Source: Roseicyclus sediminis
GTDB taxonomy: Bacteria > Pseudomonadota > Alphaproteobacteria > Rhodobacterales > Rhodobacteraceae
Length of the DNA: 64,000 nt
NCBI RefSeq assembly: GCF_025515305.1
Contig: NZ_JAOPHT010000003.1
Coordinates: 248,001 to 312,000, forward strand
Direction: 5' to 3'
Part shown: positions 1-8,376 of the stretch, in pieces
Layout: each line of letters opens with the position of its first letter
Numbering within the stretch: position 1 is the first letter of the stretch
The notes under the pieces: generated by a model
Database searches by the model: none
Seen by the model: the letters and a program-made list of their open reading frames with translations, nothing else
Told to the model about the DNA's origin: nothing
Position numbers and translations under genes: made by a program

Positions 1-375
1 GACCTCGTGGACGATGATGCGCGCGAGAACTGGCGCCGCGCCAACCTGCTTCTCGACACCGTCGAGGAGATCGAACTCGTCGGTCCACGGGTCTCGCCCA
101 CGGATCTGCTCGTGCGATTGTTCCACGAGGAGGCGCCGCGCGTCTTCGACGCTCTGCCGGTCGCCTTCGGCTGCACCTGTTCCGCCGATCGCGTGCGGCA
201 GAGCCTGTCGATCTACTCGGCCAAGGACATCCGTTACATGACCACCGACGAGGGCATCGTCACTGCCGACTGCCAGTTCTGCGGCGCCCATTACGAGTTC
301 GACCCCAGGACCCTGGGTTTCGAGGCCGAGCGTCCGCCCGGCGAAGCCGGAGAAGACGATGGGCCGGCCGATTGA
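1..375 (+). CDS. hslO: Hsp33 redox-regulated chaperone, C-terminal part (5' end outside window)
   Basis: This is the C-terminal end of the Hsp33 holdase, a cytoplasmic chaperone activated by oxidation. The frame is open from base 1, so the gene begins upstream; the stop is TGA at 373-375. The zinc-binding redox switch is visible as CxC in 'FGCTCS' and, about 30 residues later, CxxC in 'CQFCGAHYEFD'. These are the four family cysteines. The last 17 bases overlap the start of the downstream Nudix gene, so the two are probably co-transcribed. The family call is firm although only about 124 residues are visible. Confidence 0.9.
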   Translation, partial: DLVDDDARENWRRANLLLDTVEEIELVGPRVSPTDLLVRLFHEEAPRVFDALPVAFGCTCSADRVRQSLSIYSAKDIRYMTTDEGIVTADCQFCGAHYEFDPRTLGFEAERPPGEAGEDDGPAD

Positions 376-952
376 CCTCGAGGCGATCCGGGCCGCGGTG
401 GAGAGGAACTCCGCGCGACCCTCGTCGGACTATGACTTGAACCCAGGTATCGTGCTGCCGGAAGGGCGGAGCCTGCGTCCGGCCGCCGTGCTGATCCCGG
501 TGCTCGGCGACAGGGTCATCCTGACCAAGCGCGCCTCGCACCTGAAGCATCATCCCGGGCAGATCGCGCTGCCCGGCGGCAAGATCGACGCAACCGACGC
601 GGGACCCGCCGACGCCGCCCTGCGGGAAGCGCGCGAGGAGGTCGGCCTCGACCCCGCGAACGTCGCGCTGATCGCCGAGCTTCCCGCGCATGAGACGGTG
701 ACCGGCTACACCGTGACCCCGGTCCTCGCCCAGGTCCGTGCCGACTTCACCGCCGTGCCCGAGCAGGGTGAAGTGGCCGAGGTCTTCCGCGTTCCGCTCG
801 CCTTCCTGATGGATCCGACCCGCTACCGGGTCGAAGCCCGTCGCTGGAGGGGCACGCTGCGGCATTACTACGTGGCGCCCTACGGCCCCTACTACATCTG
901 GGGCGCGACCGCGCGGATCCTCAAGTCGCTGGCCGACCGGGTGTCGCGATGA
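359..952 (+). CDS. Nudix hydrolase, CoA pyrophosphatase type
   Basis: Predicted cytoplasmic pyrophosphohydrolase of 197 residues, probably cleaving CoA or related nucleoside diphosphate derivatives. The CoA-hydrolase signature precedes the Nudix box ('HHPGQIALPGGK'), and the box follows with 'ALREAREEVGL', which carries the metal-binding REXXEE. The ATG at 359 lies inside the end of hslO. Its stop overlaps the start of the CCA-adding enzyme gene as ATGA at 949-952, so hslO, this gene and the next form a translationally coupled group. Other Nudix substrates cannot be excluded. Confidence 0.88.
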   Translation: MGRPIDLEAIRAAVERNSARPSSDYDLNPGIVLPEGRSLRPAAVLIPVLGDRVILTKRASHLKHHPGQIALPGGKIDATDAGPADAALREAREEVGLDPANVALIAELPAHETVTGYTVTPVLAQVRADFTAVPEQGEVAEVFRVPLAFLMDPTRYRVEARRWRGTLRHYYVAPYGPYYIWGATARILKSLADRVSR

Positions 953-2094
953 AGCTCCGCGCCCACTGGCTCGACGACCCGGCCACCGTGGCCGTGATGG
1001 AGGCGCTTGAACGGGGCGGCGCGCGGGCGTGGTTCGTCGGCGGCTGCGTGCGCGACGGCCTCCTGGGCCGCGAGGCGGGCGATATCGACATCGCGACCGA
1101 CGTCGTGCCCGGCCGGGTCGCCGAAATCGCCGAGGGCGCCGGCCTCCGGTCGGTCCCCACCGGCGAGGACCATGGGACTGTCACTCTGGTCGCCGACCAC
1201 CGACCCTTCGAGGTGACGACGCTGCGGCGGGATGTCTCGACCGACGGCCGCCGCGCCACCGTCGCCTATACCGACCGTCTCGAGGAGGACGCGCACCGCC
1301 GCGACTTCACGATCAACGCGCTCTACGCCTCGCGGGACGGGACGGTGCTCGACCCGACGGGCGAAGGTCGGGACGACCTTGCGGCGCGACGGGTCCGCTT
1401 CATCGGCGATCCGCATGACCGCATCCGCGAGGATTACCTCAGGATTCTCCGCTTCTTCCGGTTCCACGCCTGGTACGCCGATCCCGATGGCGGTCTCGAT
1501 GCCGCGGGCCTCGCCGCGTCGGCGGAAATGGCGGAGGGCCTTTCGCGCCTGTCGCGCGAACGGGTCGGCGCCGAGATGCTCAAGCTCCTCGCCGCCCCCG
1601 ACCCCGCCCCTGCCGTCGCGGCCATGGAGGCAAGCGGCGTTCTCGCGCGCCTTCTGCCCGGGGCGGATGCGCGGCTCCTGCCGGTGCTGGTCGCGCTGGA
1701 GGAGGACCTCGCCCCCGATCCGATCCGGCGTCTCGCCGCGCTTGGCGGCGAGAACCTCGCGGACCGCCTGCGCCTGTCGCGGGCACAGGGAAGACGGCTG
1801 GAGTTGCTGCGCGAGGGTATGGGGATGGGCACCGGGGCGGGCGAACTCGGCTATCGGCACGGCGCGGACATGGCGCGCGACATCGTGCTGTTGCGCGCGG
1901 CGGCCTTCGGCCAGGCCCCGGACGCCGATGCGCTTGCCGAGGCGCGCGCCGGCGCCGATGCGGTCTTTCCGCTGCGCGCCGCCGATCTCCTGCCGGATTT
2001 CCAGGGGCCGGCGCTGGGCGCGGAGCTGGACCGTCTGGAACGCGCCTGGATCGCCTCGGGATTCACGCTGACTGCCGCGGAACTCCTGTCCTGA
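949..2094 (+). CDS. cca: CCA-adding tRNA nucleotidyltransferase / poly(A) polymerase family protein
   Basis: Adds or repairs the 3' CCA end of tRNAs in the cytoplasm. The 381-residue protein has the class II nucleotidyltransferase fold. 'WFVGGCVRDGLLG' near residue 25 is followed by the metal-binding GDxD of 'GDIDIATD'. The tRNA-binding segment 'RIREDYLRILRFFRFHAWY' lies near residue 160. The ATG overlaps the upstream Nudix stop by four bases. Length fits alphaproteobacterial members, which lack the C-terminal HD domain of the E. coli enzyme. Poly(A) polymerase is the main alternative, but the position and length favour CCA addition. Confidence 0.9.
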   Translation: MKLRAHWLDDPATVAVMEALERGGARAWFVGGCVRDGLLGREAGDIDIATDVVPGRVAEIAEGAGLRSVPTGEDHGTVTLVADHRPFEVTTLRRDVSTDGRRATVAYTDRLEEDAHRRDFTINALYASRDGTVLDPTGEGRDDLAARRVRFIGDPHDRIREDYLRILRFFRFHAWYADPDGGLDAAGLAASAEMAEGLSRLSRERVGAEMLKLLAAPDPAPAVAAMEASGVLARLLPGADARLLPVLVALEEDLAPDPIRRLAALGGENLADRLRLSRAQGRRLELLREGMGMGTGAGELGYRHGADMARDIVLLRAAAFGQAPDADALAEARAGADAVFPLRAADLLPDFQGPALGAELDRLERAWIASGFTLTAAELLS

Positions 2095-2156
2095 GCCCGG
2101 CCGCGGCGTCGGGCAGGCGCCACCTCGGGACCTGAAGGCCCCTCGCCGGCGCCGAT

Positions 2157-2235
2157 GCCTCCGGCGGGAGTTTGAGGCCAGGATGAAGAGGCGACCGCGT
2201 TCTCCTTCATCCTGGCGAAAAACTCCGGGGGGAGG
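2157..2235. repeat. Long imperfect inverted repeat in intergenic region
   Basis: The left arm (2157-2188, starting GCCTCCGGCGGGAGTTT and ending CCAGGATGAAG) is mirrored by the right arm (2204-2235, CTTCATCCTGG through ACTCC to GGAGGC), with about 15 bases between. Apart from small bulges the arms pair over some 30 bases. From memory, motifs of the type CTCCGGCGGGAGT with a following GATGAAG are frequent between genes in Rhodobacteraceae. It probably acts as the 3' end of the cca transcript or is a dispersed intergenic repeat. Nothing coding was seen in 2095-2327. Confidence 0.6.
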
Positions 2236-2245
2236 CCGCAGGCCC

Positions 2246-2262
2246 GGGGGGCAGCGCCCCCC
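2246..2262 (+). terminator. Short GC hairpin downstream of the inverted repeat
   Basis: A seven-base stem GGGGGGC (2246-2252) pairs with GCCCCCC (2256-2262) around an AGC loop. There is no T-run, so intrinsic termination is uncertain. It sits between cca and the LysE-type gene. Confidence 0.35.
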
Positions 2263-2327
2263 GCCACGGCGCTTGACAGGGGCGGGGCGGCGCGGTCTTG
2301 CTGGCGCGCCGTCAACGAACGAAGTCC

Positions 2328-2909
2328 ATGGATCCGCTCTACCTCTTCGTATTCCTCGGACTTTTCTCGCCGGGGCCGAATGTCATACTGCTGACCGCCT
2401 CGGGCGCGCGTTTCGGTTTCCGCCCGACGCTGCCCCATGTGGCGGGCGTGGCCCTCGGCGTGGGCGTGACCGCCGGGCTGACGGGGCTCGGGATCGGCGC
2501 CCTGCTCGAGGGGTGGCCCGTTCTGAAAACCGGCCTGAGCGCCGTGGCCGCCGCCTGGATCGGCGTGATGGCCTGGCGGCTGTGGCATTCCGAGCCCGGT
2601 TCGACCGAGCGCCGCTCGGAGGATCGGCCCTGGGGCGTGACCCGCGCGGCGCTGTTTCAATGGGTCAATCCGAAGGTCTGGGCCATCGCGGTCGCCGCGG
2701 CATCGGGCTACAGCCTCGGACTGTCGCCGATCGAGGAGGCGCAGCGGCTGGCGCTCGCCTTCGCGGGCATCAACCTTTTTGTTTGCCTGTTCTGGAGCTT
2801 CGCGGGATCGCTCCTGTCGCTGTTGCTCAGGGACGCGAAGGCATGGTCCATCTTCGCCCGGATCATGGCGGCGGGCCTCGGGGCGTCGGCTGTCATGGTC
2901 TTCCTGTAA
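2328..2909 (+). CDS. LysE/RhtB-family amino acid exporter
   Basis: Inner-membrane exporter of 193 residues, the usual size for LysE/RhtB translocators, with about six hydrophobic segments. The N-terminal family motif is visible as 'LFSPGPNVILLTASGARFG', and 'FQWVNPKVWAIAVAA' matches the conserved NPK region in the middle of these proteins. I chose the ATG at 2328 because it begins the first transmembrane helix directly; an upstream alternative at 2298 adds ten charged residues. The substrate (amino acid or homoserine lactone-like) cannot be told. It lies alone, 35 bases before an ABC exporter. Confidence 0.87.
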   Translation: MDPLYLFVFLGLFSPGPNVILLTASGARFGFRPTLPHVAGVALGVGVTAGLTGLGIGALLEGWPVLKTGLSAVAAAWIGVMAWRLWHSEPGSTERRSEDRPWGVTRAALFQWVNPKVWAIAVAAASGYSLGLSPIEEAQRLALAFAGINLFVCLFWSFAGSLLSLLLRDAKAWSIFARIMAAGLGASAVMVFL

Positions 2910-2944
2910 CCTTCGGCCTATATGGTGAGGTCAGGACGGCGTGC

Positions 2945-4804
2945 ATGTTTTCCCGGATATTCCATTTCTTCGAGACCCTGGTCGATCCCTACACGGCCTA
3001 CCCCGAGACGGACGCTCCGCCCCGGCGTCTTTTCGCGTTCCTGTGGGACTACTCTCAGCCCTTCAAGAAGGTCTACGCGATGGCCGCCGTCATGGCCGTC
3101 ATCGTCGCCACGATCGAGATCGGCCTCATCTGGTACATGGGTCGGGTCGTCGATCTCCTGTCGGGCGGCACCGCCCAGGACGTGCTCGACGCCCACGGGA
3201 CCGAGCTGATTCTCGCTGCGCTTTTCGTCCTCCTGATCCGCCCTGTCCTGCAGGGGCTGAGCGCCATTCTCCTGAACAACGCGATCCTGCCGAACTTCGG
3301 CACGCTGATCCGCTGGCGGGCGCACAGGCAGGTGCTGAAACAGTCGGTCGGCTGGTTCGAGAACGACTTCGCCGGCCGGATCGCCAACCGCATCATGCAG
3401 ACGCCCACCAGCGGCGGCGACGCGGTGTTCCAGGTCTTCGACGCGATCGCCTTCGCGCTGGCCTACCTGATCGGCGCCGCCGTGCTTCTGGCGGGGGCGG
3501 ACCCCCGGCTTCTGCTGCCCTTGATCGTGTGGTTCGCGCTCTATGGCGTGCTCCTGCGGTGGACGATCGTGCGGATCGGCCCCGCCTCGCAGGCCAGCGC
3601 GGACGCGCGGTCCGCGACGACGGGGCGCGTCGTGGACAGCTACACCAACATCCATTCGGTGAAGCTTTTCGCGCATCATGATCGCGAGATCGAATACGCC
3701 CGCGAATCGATCGAGCAGACGCGGCGCACCTTCGCCCGCGAGATGCGCCTTTTTTCCGTGATGGACGTGGTCCTGACGATCCTGAACGGCCTTCTGATCG
3801 TTGCGGTCGTGGGCTGGGCTGTCTGGCTCTGGGCCGCGGGCTCGGCAAGCGTGGGCACGGTCGCCGCGGCCACGGCGCTGACGCTGCGGCTCAATGCCAT
3901 GACGGGCTGGATCATGTGGGCGGTATCCTCCTTCTTCCGCTCGCTCGGCGTCGTTGCGGAAGGGATGGAGACGATCACCGATCCCCTCACGCTGACCGAC
4001 GCACCGGATGCGCGGCCGCTCGACTTCGACCGGGGAGAGATCGTCTTCGACGGTGTCTCGCACCACTATGGCCGCGGGGCGGGCGGGCTCGACCGGGTGA
4101 GCCTGACGATCCGTCCGGGCGAGAAGGTGGGCCTCGTGGGTCGGTCCGGCGCCGGCAAGTCGACACTCGTGAAGCTTCTCCTGCGGTTCTACGACGTGGA
4201 AGGCGGGTCGATCCGTATCGACGGGCAGGACATTCGTGGCGTCACCCAGGACAGCCTCCGCCACCGCATCGGCATGGTGGCCCAGGACAGCGCGCTTCTG
4301 CACCGCTCGGTTCGGGACAACATCCTTTATGGCCGCCCCGATGCGACGGAGGCCGAGATGATCGCCGCCGCGAAACGCGCCGAGGCGCATGACTTCATCC
4401 TCGAGCTGACCGATCCGCAGGGGCGCGCCGGCTATGACGCCCATGTGGGCGAACGCGGCGTGAAGCTTTCGGGCGGACAAAGGCAGCGCGTGACGCTCGC
4501 CCGCGTGATCCTCAAGGATGCGCCGATCCTGGTGCTCGACGAGGCGACCAGCGCGCTCGACAGCGAGGTCGAGGCGGCGATTCAGGAAACGCTTTACGGC
4601 GTTATGGAGGGCAAGACCGTCATCGCCATCGCGCACCGGCTGTCGACCATCGCGCACATGGACCGCATCGTGGTTCTGGACGAGGGCCGCGTCGCCGAGG
4701 AAGGGAGCCACGCGGACCTCCTGGCGCGCGGCGGGCTCTATGGCGGGTTCTGGGCGCGGCAGTCCGGCGGCTTCATCGGAACCGAGGCAGAGGCGGCGGA
4801 ATGA
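2945..4804 (+). CDS. ABC exporter half-transporter (fused permease and ATPase), first subunit
   Basis: A 619-residue half-transporter: six-helix ABC transmembrane domain in roughly residues 40-340 and a nucleotide-binding domain after about 360. Walker A 'GRSGAGKS' is near residue 399, the signature 'LSGGQRQR' near 508, Walker B 'LVLDEATSALD' near 529, and the H-loop is 'IAIAHRLST'. All ATPase motifs look intact. The same open frame runs upstream to 2183, but the family-like start is ATG 2945. The stop overlaps the next half-transporter as ATGA, which implies an obligate heterodimer. Lipid or drug export is likely; the substrate is unknown. Confidence 0.9.
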   Translation: MFSRIFHFFETLVDPYTAYPETDAPPRRLFAFLWDYSQPFKKVYAMAAVMAVIVATIEIGLIWYMGRVVDLLSGGTAQDVLDAHGTELILAALFVLLIRPVLQGLSAILLNNAILPNFGTLIRWRAHRQVLKQSVGWFENDFAGRIANRIMQTPTSGGDAVFQVFDAIAFALAYLIGAAVLLAGADPRLLLPLIVWFALYGVLLRWTIVRIGPASQASADARSATTGRVVDSYTNIHSVKLFAHHDREIEYARESIEQTRRTFAREMRLFSVMDVVLTILNGLLIVAVVGWAVWLWAAGSASVGTVAAATALTLRLNAMTGWIMWAVSSFFRSLGVVAEGMETITDPLTLTDAPDARPLDFDRGEIVFDGVSHHYGRGAGGLDRVSLTIRPGEKVGLVGRSGAGKSTLVKLLLRFYDVEGGSIRIDGQDIRGVTQDSLRHRIGMVAQDSALLHRSVRDNILYGRPDATEAEMIAAAKRAEAHDFILELTDPQGRAGYDAHVGERGVKLSGGQRQRVTLARVILKDAPILVLDEATSALDSEVEAAIQETLYGVMEGKTVIAIAHRLSTIAHMDRIVVLDEGRVAEEGSHADLLARGGLYGGFWARQSGGFIGTEAEAAE

Positions 4805-6654
4805 CGGGGAAAGTCCGCAACCTCCTCGCCGGGCTGGGCGAGATGATCGATGGCTTCGCGCCCGCCGAAGGTCCGCCGCCCGGCACGCTCTGGCCGTTCA
4901 TCCGCTGGTGCCTCGCGGGTTCATGGCCGGTGATCGTGCTTGCGGCCGTCCTCTCCGGGCTTGCCGGCGGGATGGAGGTCGGCGCGGCCTGGCTTCTGGG
5001 AGTGCTGGTCGACAGCACCTCCGCCGGAAGCGACGGGTACTTCGGAGAAAACCTGGGCCTCATCGTCCTTTATGTCGTCTTCTACCTGCTGCTGCGCCCG
5101 CTGTTCTTCGGTGCCTCCGCCGCGTTCAACGGCATTGTCCTGCCGCCGAACCTGGCGCCGCTGATCCAGAGCCGCCTGCATCGATGGTCGCTGGGGCATT
5201 CGGTGACGTTCTTCGACAACGATTTCGCTGGCCGGATCGCGCAAAAGCAGATGCAGACTGCGACCGCGCTGGTGAACGTGGTGACGGAGGTCATCAACGC
5301 GGGCGCCTTCGCGGTCGCGACGCTGGTCGGGGCGCTGGCGATGCTGACGGCGATCGACTGGCGGATCGGGCTCGCGCTTCTGGTTTGGCTGGTCGGCTAC
5401 TTCTACATGATCCGCTGGTTCCTGCCGCGCATCCGGGTGCGGTCGAAGAACCGGGCTGCGGCGCGTGCCAACGTGACGGGGCAGATCGTCGACACGATCA
5501 CCAACATCAAGACCGTGAAGCTGTTCGGTCATACCGAGCATGAGGACGAGGCGGCCATCGACGCGCTGCAGGGCTATCGCCAGACGGCGCTGGCCTTCGG
5601 CTATCTCTCGACCGGGTTCCGGTTCGCGCTGATGGGCACGGCGGGCCTTCTGCCGGTCATTCTCGTGCTGGGCGCGGTCCTGCTCTGGCAGGGTGGCCAG
5701 GCCACACCGGGCGAAATCGCGGCCACCGGCGCGATCGCCATGCGGATCGCCCAGATGACGGGCTGGGTCAGTTTCACGCTGATGACGGTCTACGCCAATG
5801 TGGGCGAGGTCGAGGACGGAATGCGCACCCTGACGCCACCGCATGCCCTGACCGACGCGCCGGACGCCACGCCGTTGCCGCGCATTTCCGGTCGGATCGC
5901 CTACGAGGACGTCAGCTTCGCCTATGGGCGGCAGGTCGGCGGCGTCGAGGGGATCGACCTCGTGGTGGAGCCGGGGCAGAAGATCGGCATCGTGGGCGCG
6001 TCGGGGGCGGGCAAGTCGACGCTCGTCGCGCTCCTGATGCGGCTCTACGACACCGAGGCAGGGCGGATCACGCTGGACGGGACGGATATCCGGACGGTCA
6101 CGCAGGACAGCCTGCGGCGGCAGATCGCCATGGTCACGCAGGAAACCGCCATGTTCAACCGGAGCGCGATGGAGAACATCCGCTACGGGCGCCCCGACGC
6201 CAGCGACGAGGAGGTTTTCGCCGCCGCGCGTCGTGCCGAGGCGCATGACTTCATCCTGTCACTCAGGGACCATCGCGGGCGCGAGGGGTACGACGCGCAT
6301 CTGGGCGAGCGGGGCGTGAAGCTTTCCGGCGGGCAGCGGCAGCGCATCGCGCTTGCCCGCGCCTTCCTCAAGGATGCGCCGGTCCTGGTCCTGGACGAGG
6401 CCACCAGCGCGCTCGACAGCGAGGTGGAGGCCGCGATCCAGTCGACCCTGACCGACATCATGGAAGGCAAGACCGTGATCGCCATCGCCCATCGGTTGTC
6501 GACGCTCGCGGCGATGGACCGGATCATCGTGCTCGATGCCGGGCGGATCGTCGAGGACGGCACGCACGACACGTTGCTGGCGCGGGACGGGCTTTATGCG
6601 CGCTACTGGAACCGGCAGTCGGGCGGCTTCATTCACGCGGACGCGGCGGAATAG
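4801..6654 (+). CDS. ABC exporter half-transporter (fused permease and ATPase), second subunit
   Basis: Partner of the preceding gene, 617 residues with the same layout. The transmembrane domain is followed by Walker A 'GASGAGKST' near residue 399, signature 'LSGGQRQRI', Walker B 'LVLDEATSALD' and H-loop 'IAIAHRLST'. Both subunits keep consensus motifs, so there is no sign of one degenerate ATP site. The transmembrane segment shares short blocks with its partner ('ENDFAGRIA' against 'DNDFAGRIA'; 'SYTNIHSVKLFAH' against 'TITNIKTVKLFGH'), consistent with duplication. Start ATG 4801 overlaps the previous stop by four bases. Confidence 0.9.
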   Translation: MTGKVRNLLAGLGEMIDGFAPAEGPPPGTLWPFIRWCLAGSWPVIVLAAVLSGLAGGMEVGAAWLLGVLVDSTSAGSDGYFGENLGLIVLYVVFYLLLRPLFFGASAAFNGIVLPPNLAPLIQSRLHRWSLGHSVTFFDNDFAGRIAQKQMQTATALVNVVTEVINAGAFAVATLVGALAMLTAIDWRIGLALLVWLVGYFYMIRWFLPRIRVRSKNRAAARANVTGQIVDTITNIKTVKLFGHTEHEDEAAIDALQGYRQTALAFGYLSTGFRFALMGTAGLLPVILVLGAVLLWQGGQATPGEIAATGAIAMRIAQMTGWVSFTLMTVYANVGEVEDGMRTLTPPHALTDAPDATPLPRISGRIAYEDVSFAYGRQVGGVEGIDLVVEPGQKIGIVGASGAGKSTLVALLMRLYDTEAGRITLDGTDIRTVTQDSLRRQIAMVTQETAMFNRSAMENIRYGRPDASDEEVFAAARRAEAHDFILSLRDHRGREGYDAHLGERGVKLSGGQRQRIALARAFLKDAPVLVLDEATSALDSEVEAAIQSTLTDIMEGKTVIAIAHRLSTLAAMDRIIVLDAGRIVEDGTHDTLLARDGLYARYWNRQSGGFIHADAAE

Positions 6655-6711
6655 GCTGGCCTTGATCCCGAAATCATGTCAGCATCACTGACATATTGGG
6701 GAGGGAGAGCC

Positions 6712-7131
6712 ATGGAGTACGACACCGTGTCCGCCGATGAATTCGGGCGCAGCCTGAGGGGGCTCGGCGTGAACCTTCTGACCGCGAATGTACGCGGCCT
6801 CGCGGCATTCTTCTCGGACGTGTTCGGCCTGACCATACATCGCCTGAGCGACGATTTCGCGATCGTGCTGCACGGGCCTTCGGTGTTCCAGATCCACTCC
6901 GACCGGACCTATGGCGCGCACCCGCTGCTCGGGATTGTCCCCGAAATGCCGCCGCGCGGGGCCGGCGCGCAGCTTTACCTCTTCGGGATCGACCCGGACG
7001 AGGCCGCAAAGCGGGCGGAGGCAGCGGCGCACATGGTGCTGGAGCCTGTCGCGGACAAGCCGCACGGCTTGCGGGAATGCACCATCCTCAGCCCGGAAGG
7101 CTATGCCTTCAGCCCGGCCGTTCCCGCCTGA
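6712..7131 (+). CDS. VOC/glyoxalase-superfamily protein
   Basis: A 139-residue protein with the vicinal-oxygen-chelate fold: 'NLLTANVRGLAAFFSDVFGL' followed by 'VLHGPSVFQIHSDRTY' and a C-terminal 'SPEGYAFSP'. Such proteins are small cytoplasmic metal-dependent lyases or dioxygenases, or binding proteins. I chose ATG 6712 because a purine-rich site (GGGGAGGGAGAG) stands just before it; an earlier in-frame start at 6676 lacks one. It follows the ABC pair by 57 bases and precedes an RNA methyltransferase by six. The reaction is unknown. Confidence 0.75.
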   Translation: MEYDTVSADEFGRSLRGLGVNLLTANVRGLAAFFSDVFGLTIHRLSDDFAIVLHGPSVFQIHSDRTYGAHPLLGIVPEMPPRGAGAQLYLFGIDPDEAAKRAEAAAHMVLEPVADKPHGLRECTILSPEGYAFSPAVPA

Positions 7132-7137
7132 ACCGCC

Positions 7138-8361
7138 ATGGTCGAGGTCACCATCCACCGGCTTGGCCACCACGGTGACGGAATCGCCGATGGGCCGGTC
7201 TACGTTCCGCTCGCCCTGCCCGGCGAGGTGGTGGAGGGCGTGATCGCGGACGACCGGATCGAAGCGCCGAGAATCGTGACGCCCTCGCCCGACAGGGTCG
7301 CCGCACCCTGCCGTCACTACCGGAGTTGCGGCGGCTGCGCGCTGATGCATGCCTCGGACGGCTTCGTGGCGGCCTGGAAGACGCAGGTGATCGAGACGGC
7401 CCTTGCCGCCCACGGCCTTGGGGCGGCGATGCGGCCCATTCACACCTCGCCGCCGGCGTCGCGCCGCCGCGCCACGCTGGCCGGGCGGCGCACGAAGAAA
7501 GGCGTGCTGGTCGGTTTCCACGCGCGTCGGTCCGACACGATCGTGCCTGTGCCGGATTGCCAGGTGCTTGCGCCGGATCTTTTGGCGACCCTGCCCGCGC
7601 TGGAGGAGCTGTCACGCCTCGGCGCATCGCGCAGCGCCGTTCTCGGCCTCGCCGTGACGCTTTCGCCTGCGGGGGTCGACCTTCGCGTGACCGGGGGCAA
7701 GCCGCTCGACGGCCCGCTCCGCGCCGCGCTGCCCCGGTTCGCGGCGCATTTCATCCGCCTGACCTGGGAGGACGAGCCGGTTTTCCTGGATGCCGCGCCC
7801 GTCCAGCACTTCGGCGCGGCGGCCGTCACACCGCCGCCCGGCGCCTTCCTGCAGGCCACGCCGGATGGCGAGGCGACGCTGCTCGACGCCGTTCGGGAGG
7901 CGACGCAGGGCGCCACGCGCATCGCCGATCTCTTCGCCGGATGCGGCACCTTCGCCCTTCCGCTGGCGGAGGGCGCGCCGGTCCATGCGGTGGAAGGGGA
8001 GGGCGATCTTCTGGCCGCGCTGGACACGGCCGCCCGGCACACGCCCGGATTGCGCCCCGTGACCACGGAAAGGCGCGACCTCTTCCGCCGTCCATTGTCA
8101 GCCGATGAGCTTGGCCGTTTCGACGCCGTGGTCATCGACCCGCCCCGCGCGGGCGCCGAGGCGCAGACCCGCGCGCTTGCCGAGGCGCAGGTGCCCCGGA
8201 TCGCCGCCGTCTCCTGCAACCCGGTGACCTTCGCGCGTGACGCCGCGATACTCGCCGCGGCCGGCTACCGCCTGAATTGGGTGCAGCCCGTGGACCAGTT
8301 CCGCTGGTCCCCGCATGTGGAGCTTGCCGCCTCGTTCAGCCTTCCCCATATGACGCGCTAA
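7138..8361 (+). CDS. TrmA/RlmD-family RNA m5U methyltransferase
   Basis: SAM-dependent methyltransferase of 407 residues, probably making 5-methyluridine in 23S rRNA. An N-terminal TRAM-like segment ('GHHGDGIADGPVYVPLALPGE') precedes an iron-sulfur motif C-x5-C-x2-C in 'CRHYRSCGGC', with a fourth cysteine in 'VPDCQVL'. The C-terminal half has the SAM motif 'IADLFAGCGTFALPLA', the 'DPPRAGAEAQ' motif and the catalytic cysteine in 'VSCNPVTFARD'. The iron-sulfur motif points to the RlmC/RlmD branch rather than TrmA. Which uridine it modifies cannot be told. Confidence 0.88.
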   Translation: MVEVTIHRLGHHGDGIADGPVYVPLALPGEVVEGVIADDRIEAPRIVTPSPDRVAAPCRHYRSCGGCALMHASDGFVAAWKTQVIETALAAHGLGAAMRPIHTSPPASRRRATLAGRRTKKGVLVGFHARRSDTIVPVPDCQVLAPDLLATLPALEELSRLGASRSAVLGLAVTLSPAGVDLRVTGGKPLDGPLRAALPRFAAHFIRLTWEDEPVFLDAAPVQHFGAAAVTPPPGAFLQATPDGEATLLDAVREATQGATRIADLFAGCGTFALPLAEGAPVHAVEGEGDLLAALDTAARHTPGLRPVTTERRDLFRRPLSADELGRFDAVVIDPPRAGAEAQTRALAEAQVPRIAAVSCNPVTFARDAAILAAAGYRLNWVQPVDQFRWSPHVELAASFSLPHMTR

Positions 8362-8376
8362 CGCGCGAGGGATCCC

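Noticed and set aside
2183-4804. 873-residue frame extending the first ABC exporter subunit upstream
   Set aside because: The extra 254 residues run through the intergenic repeat and antisense to the LysE-type gene and have no domain; the family start is at 2945.
2945-6654. One degenerate ATP site in the heterodimeric ABC exporter
   Set aside because: Both nucleotide-binding domains keep Walker A, signature, Walker B and H-loop residues.
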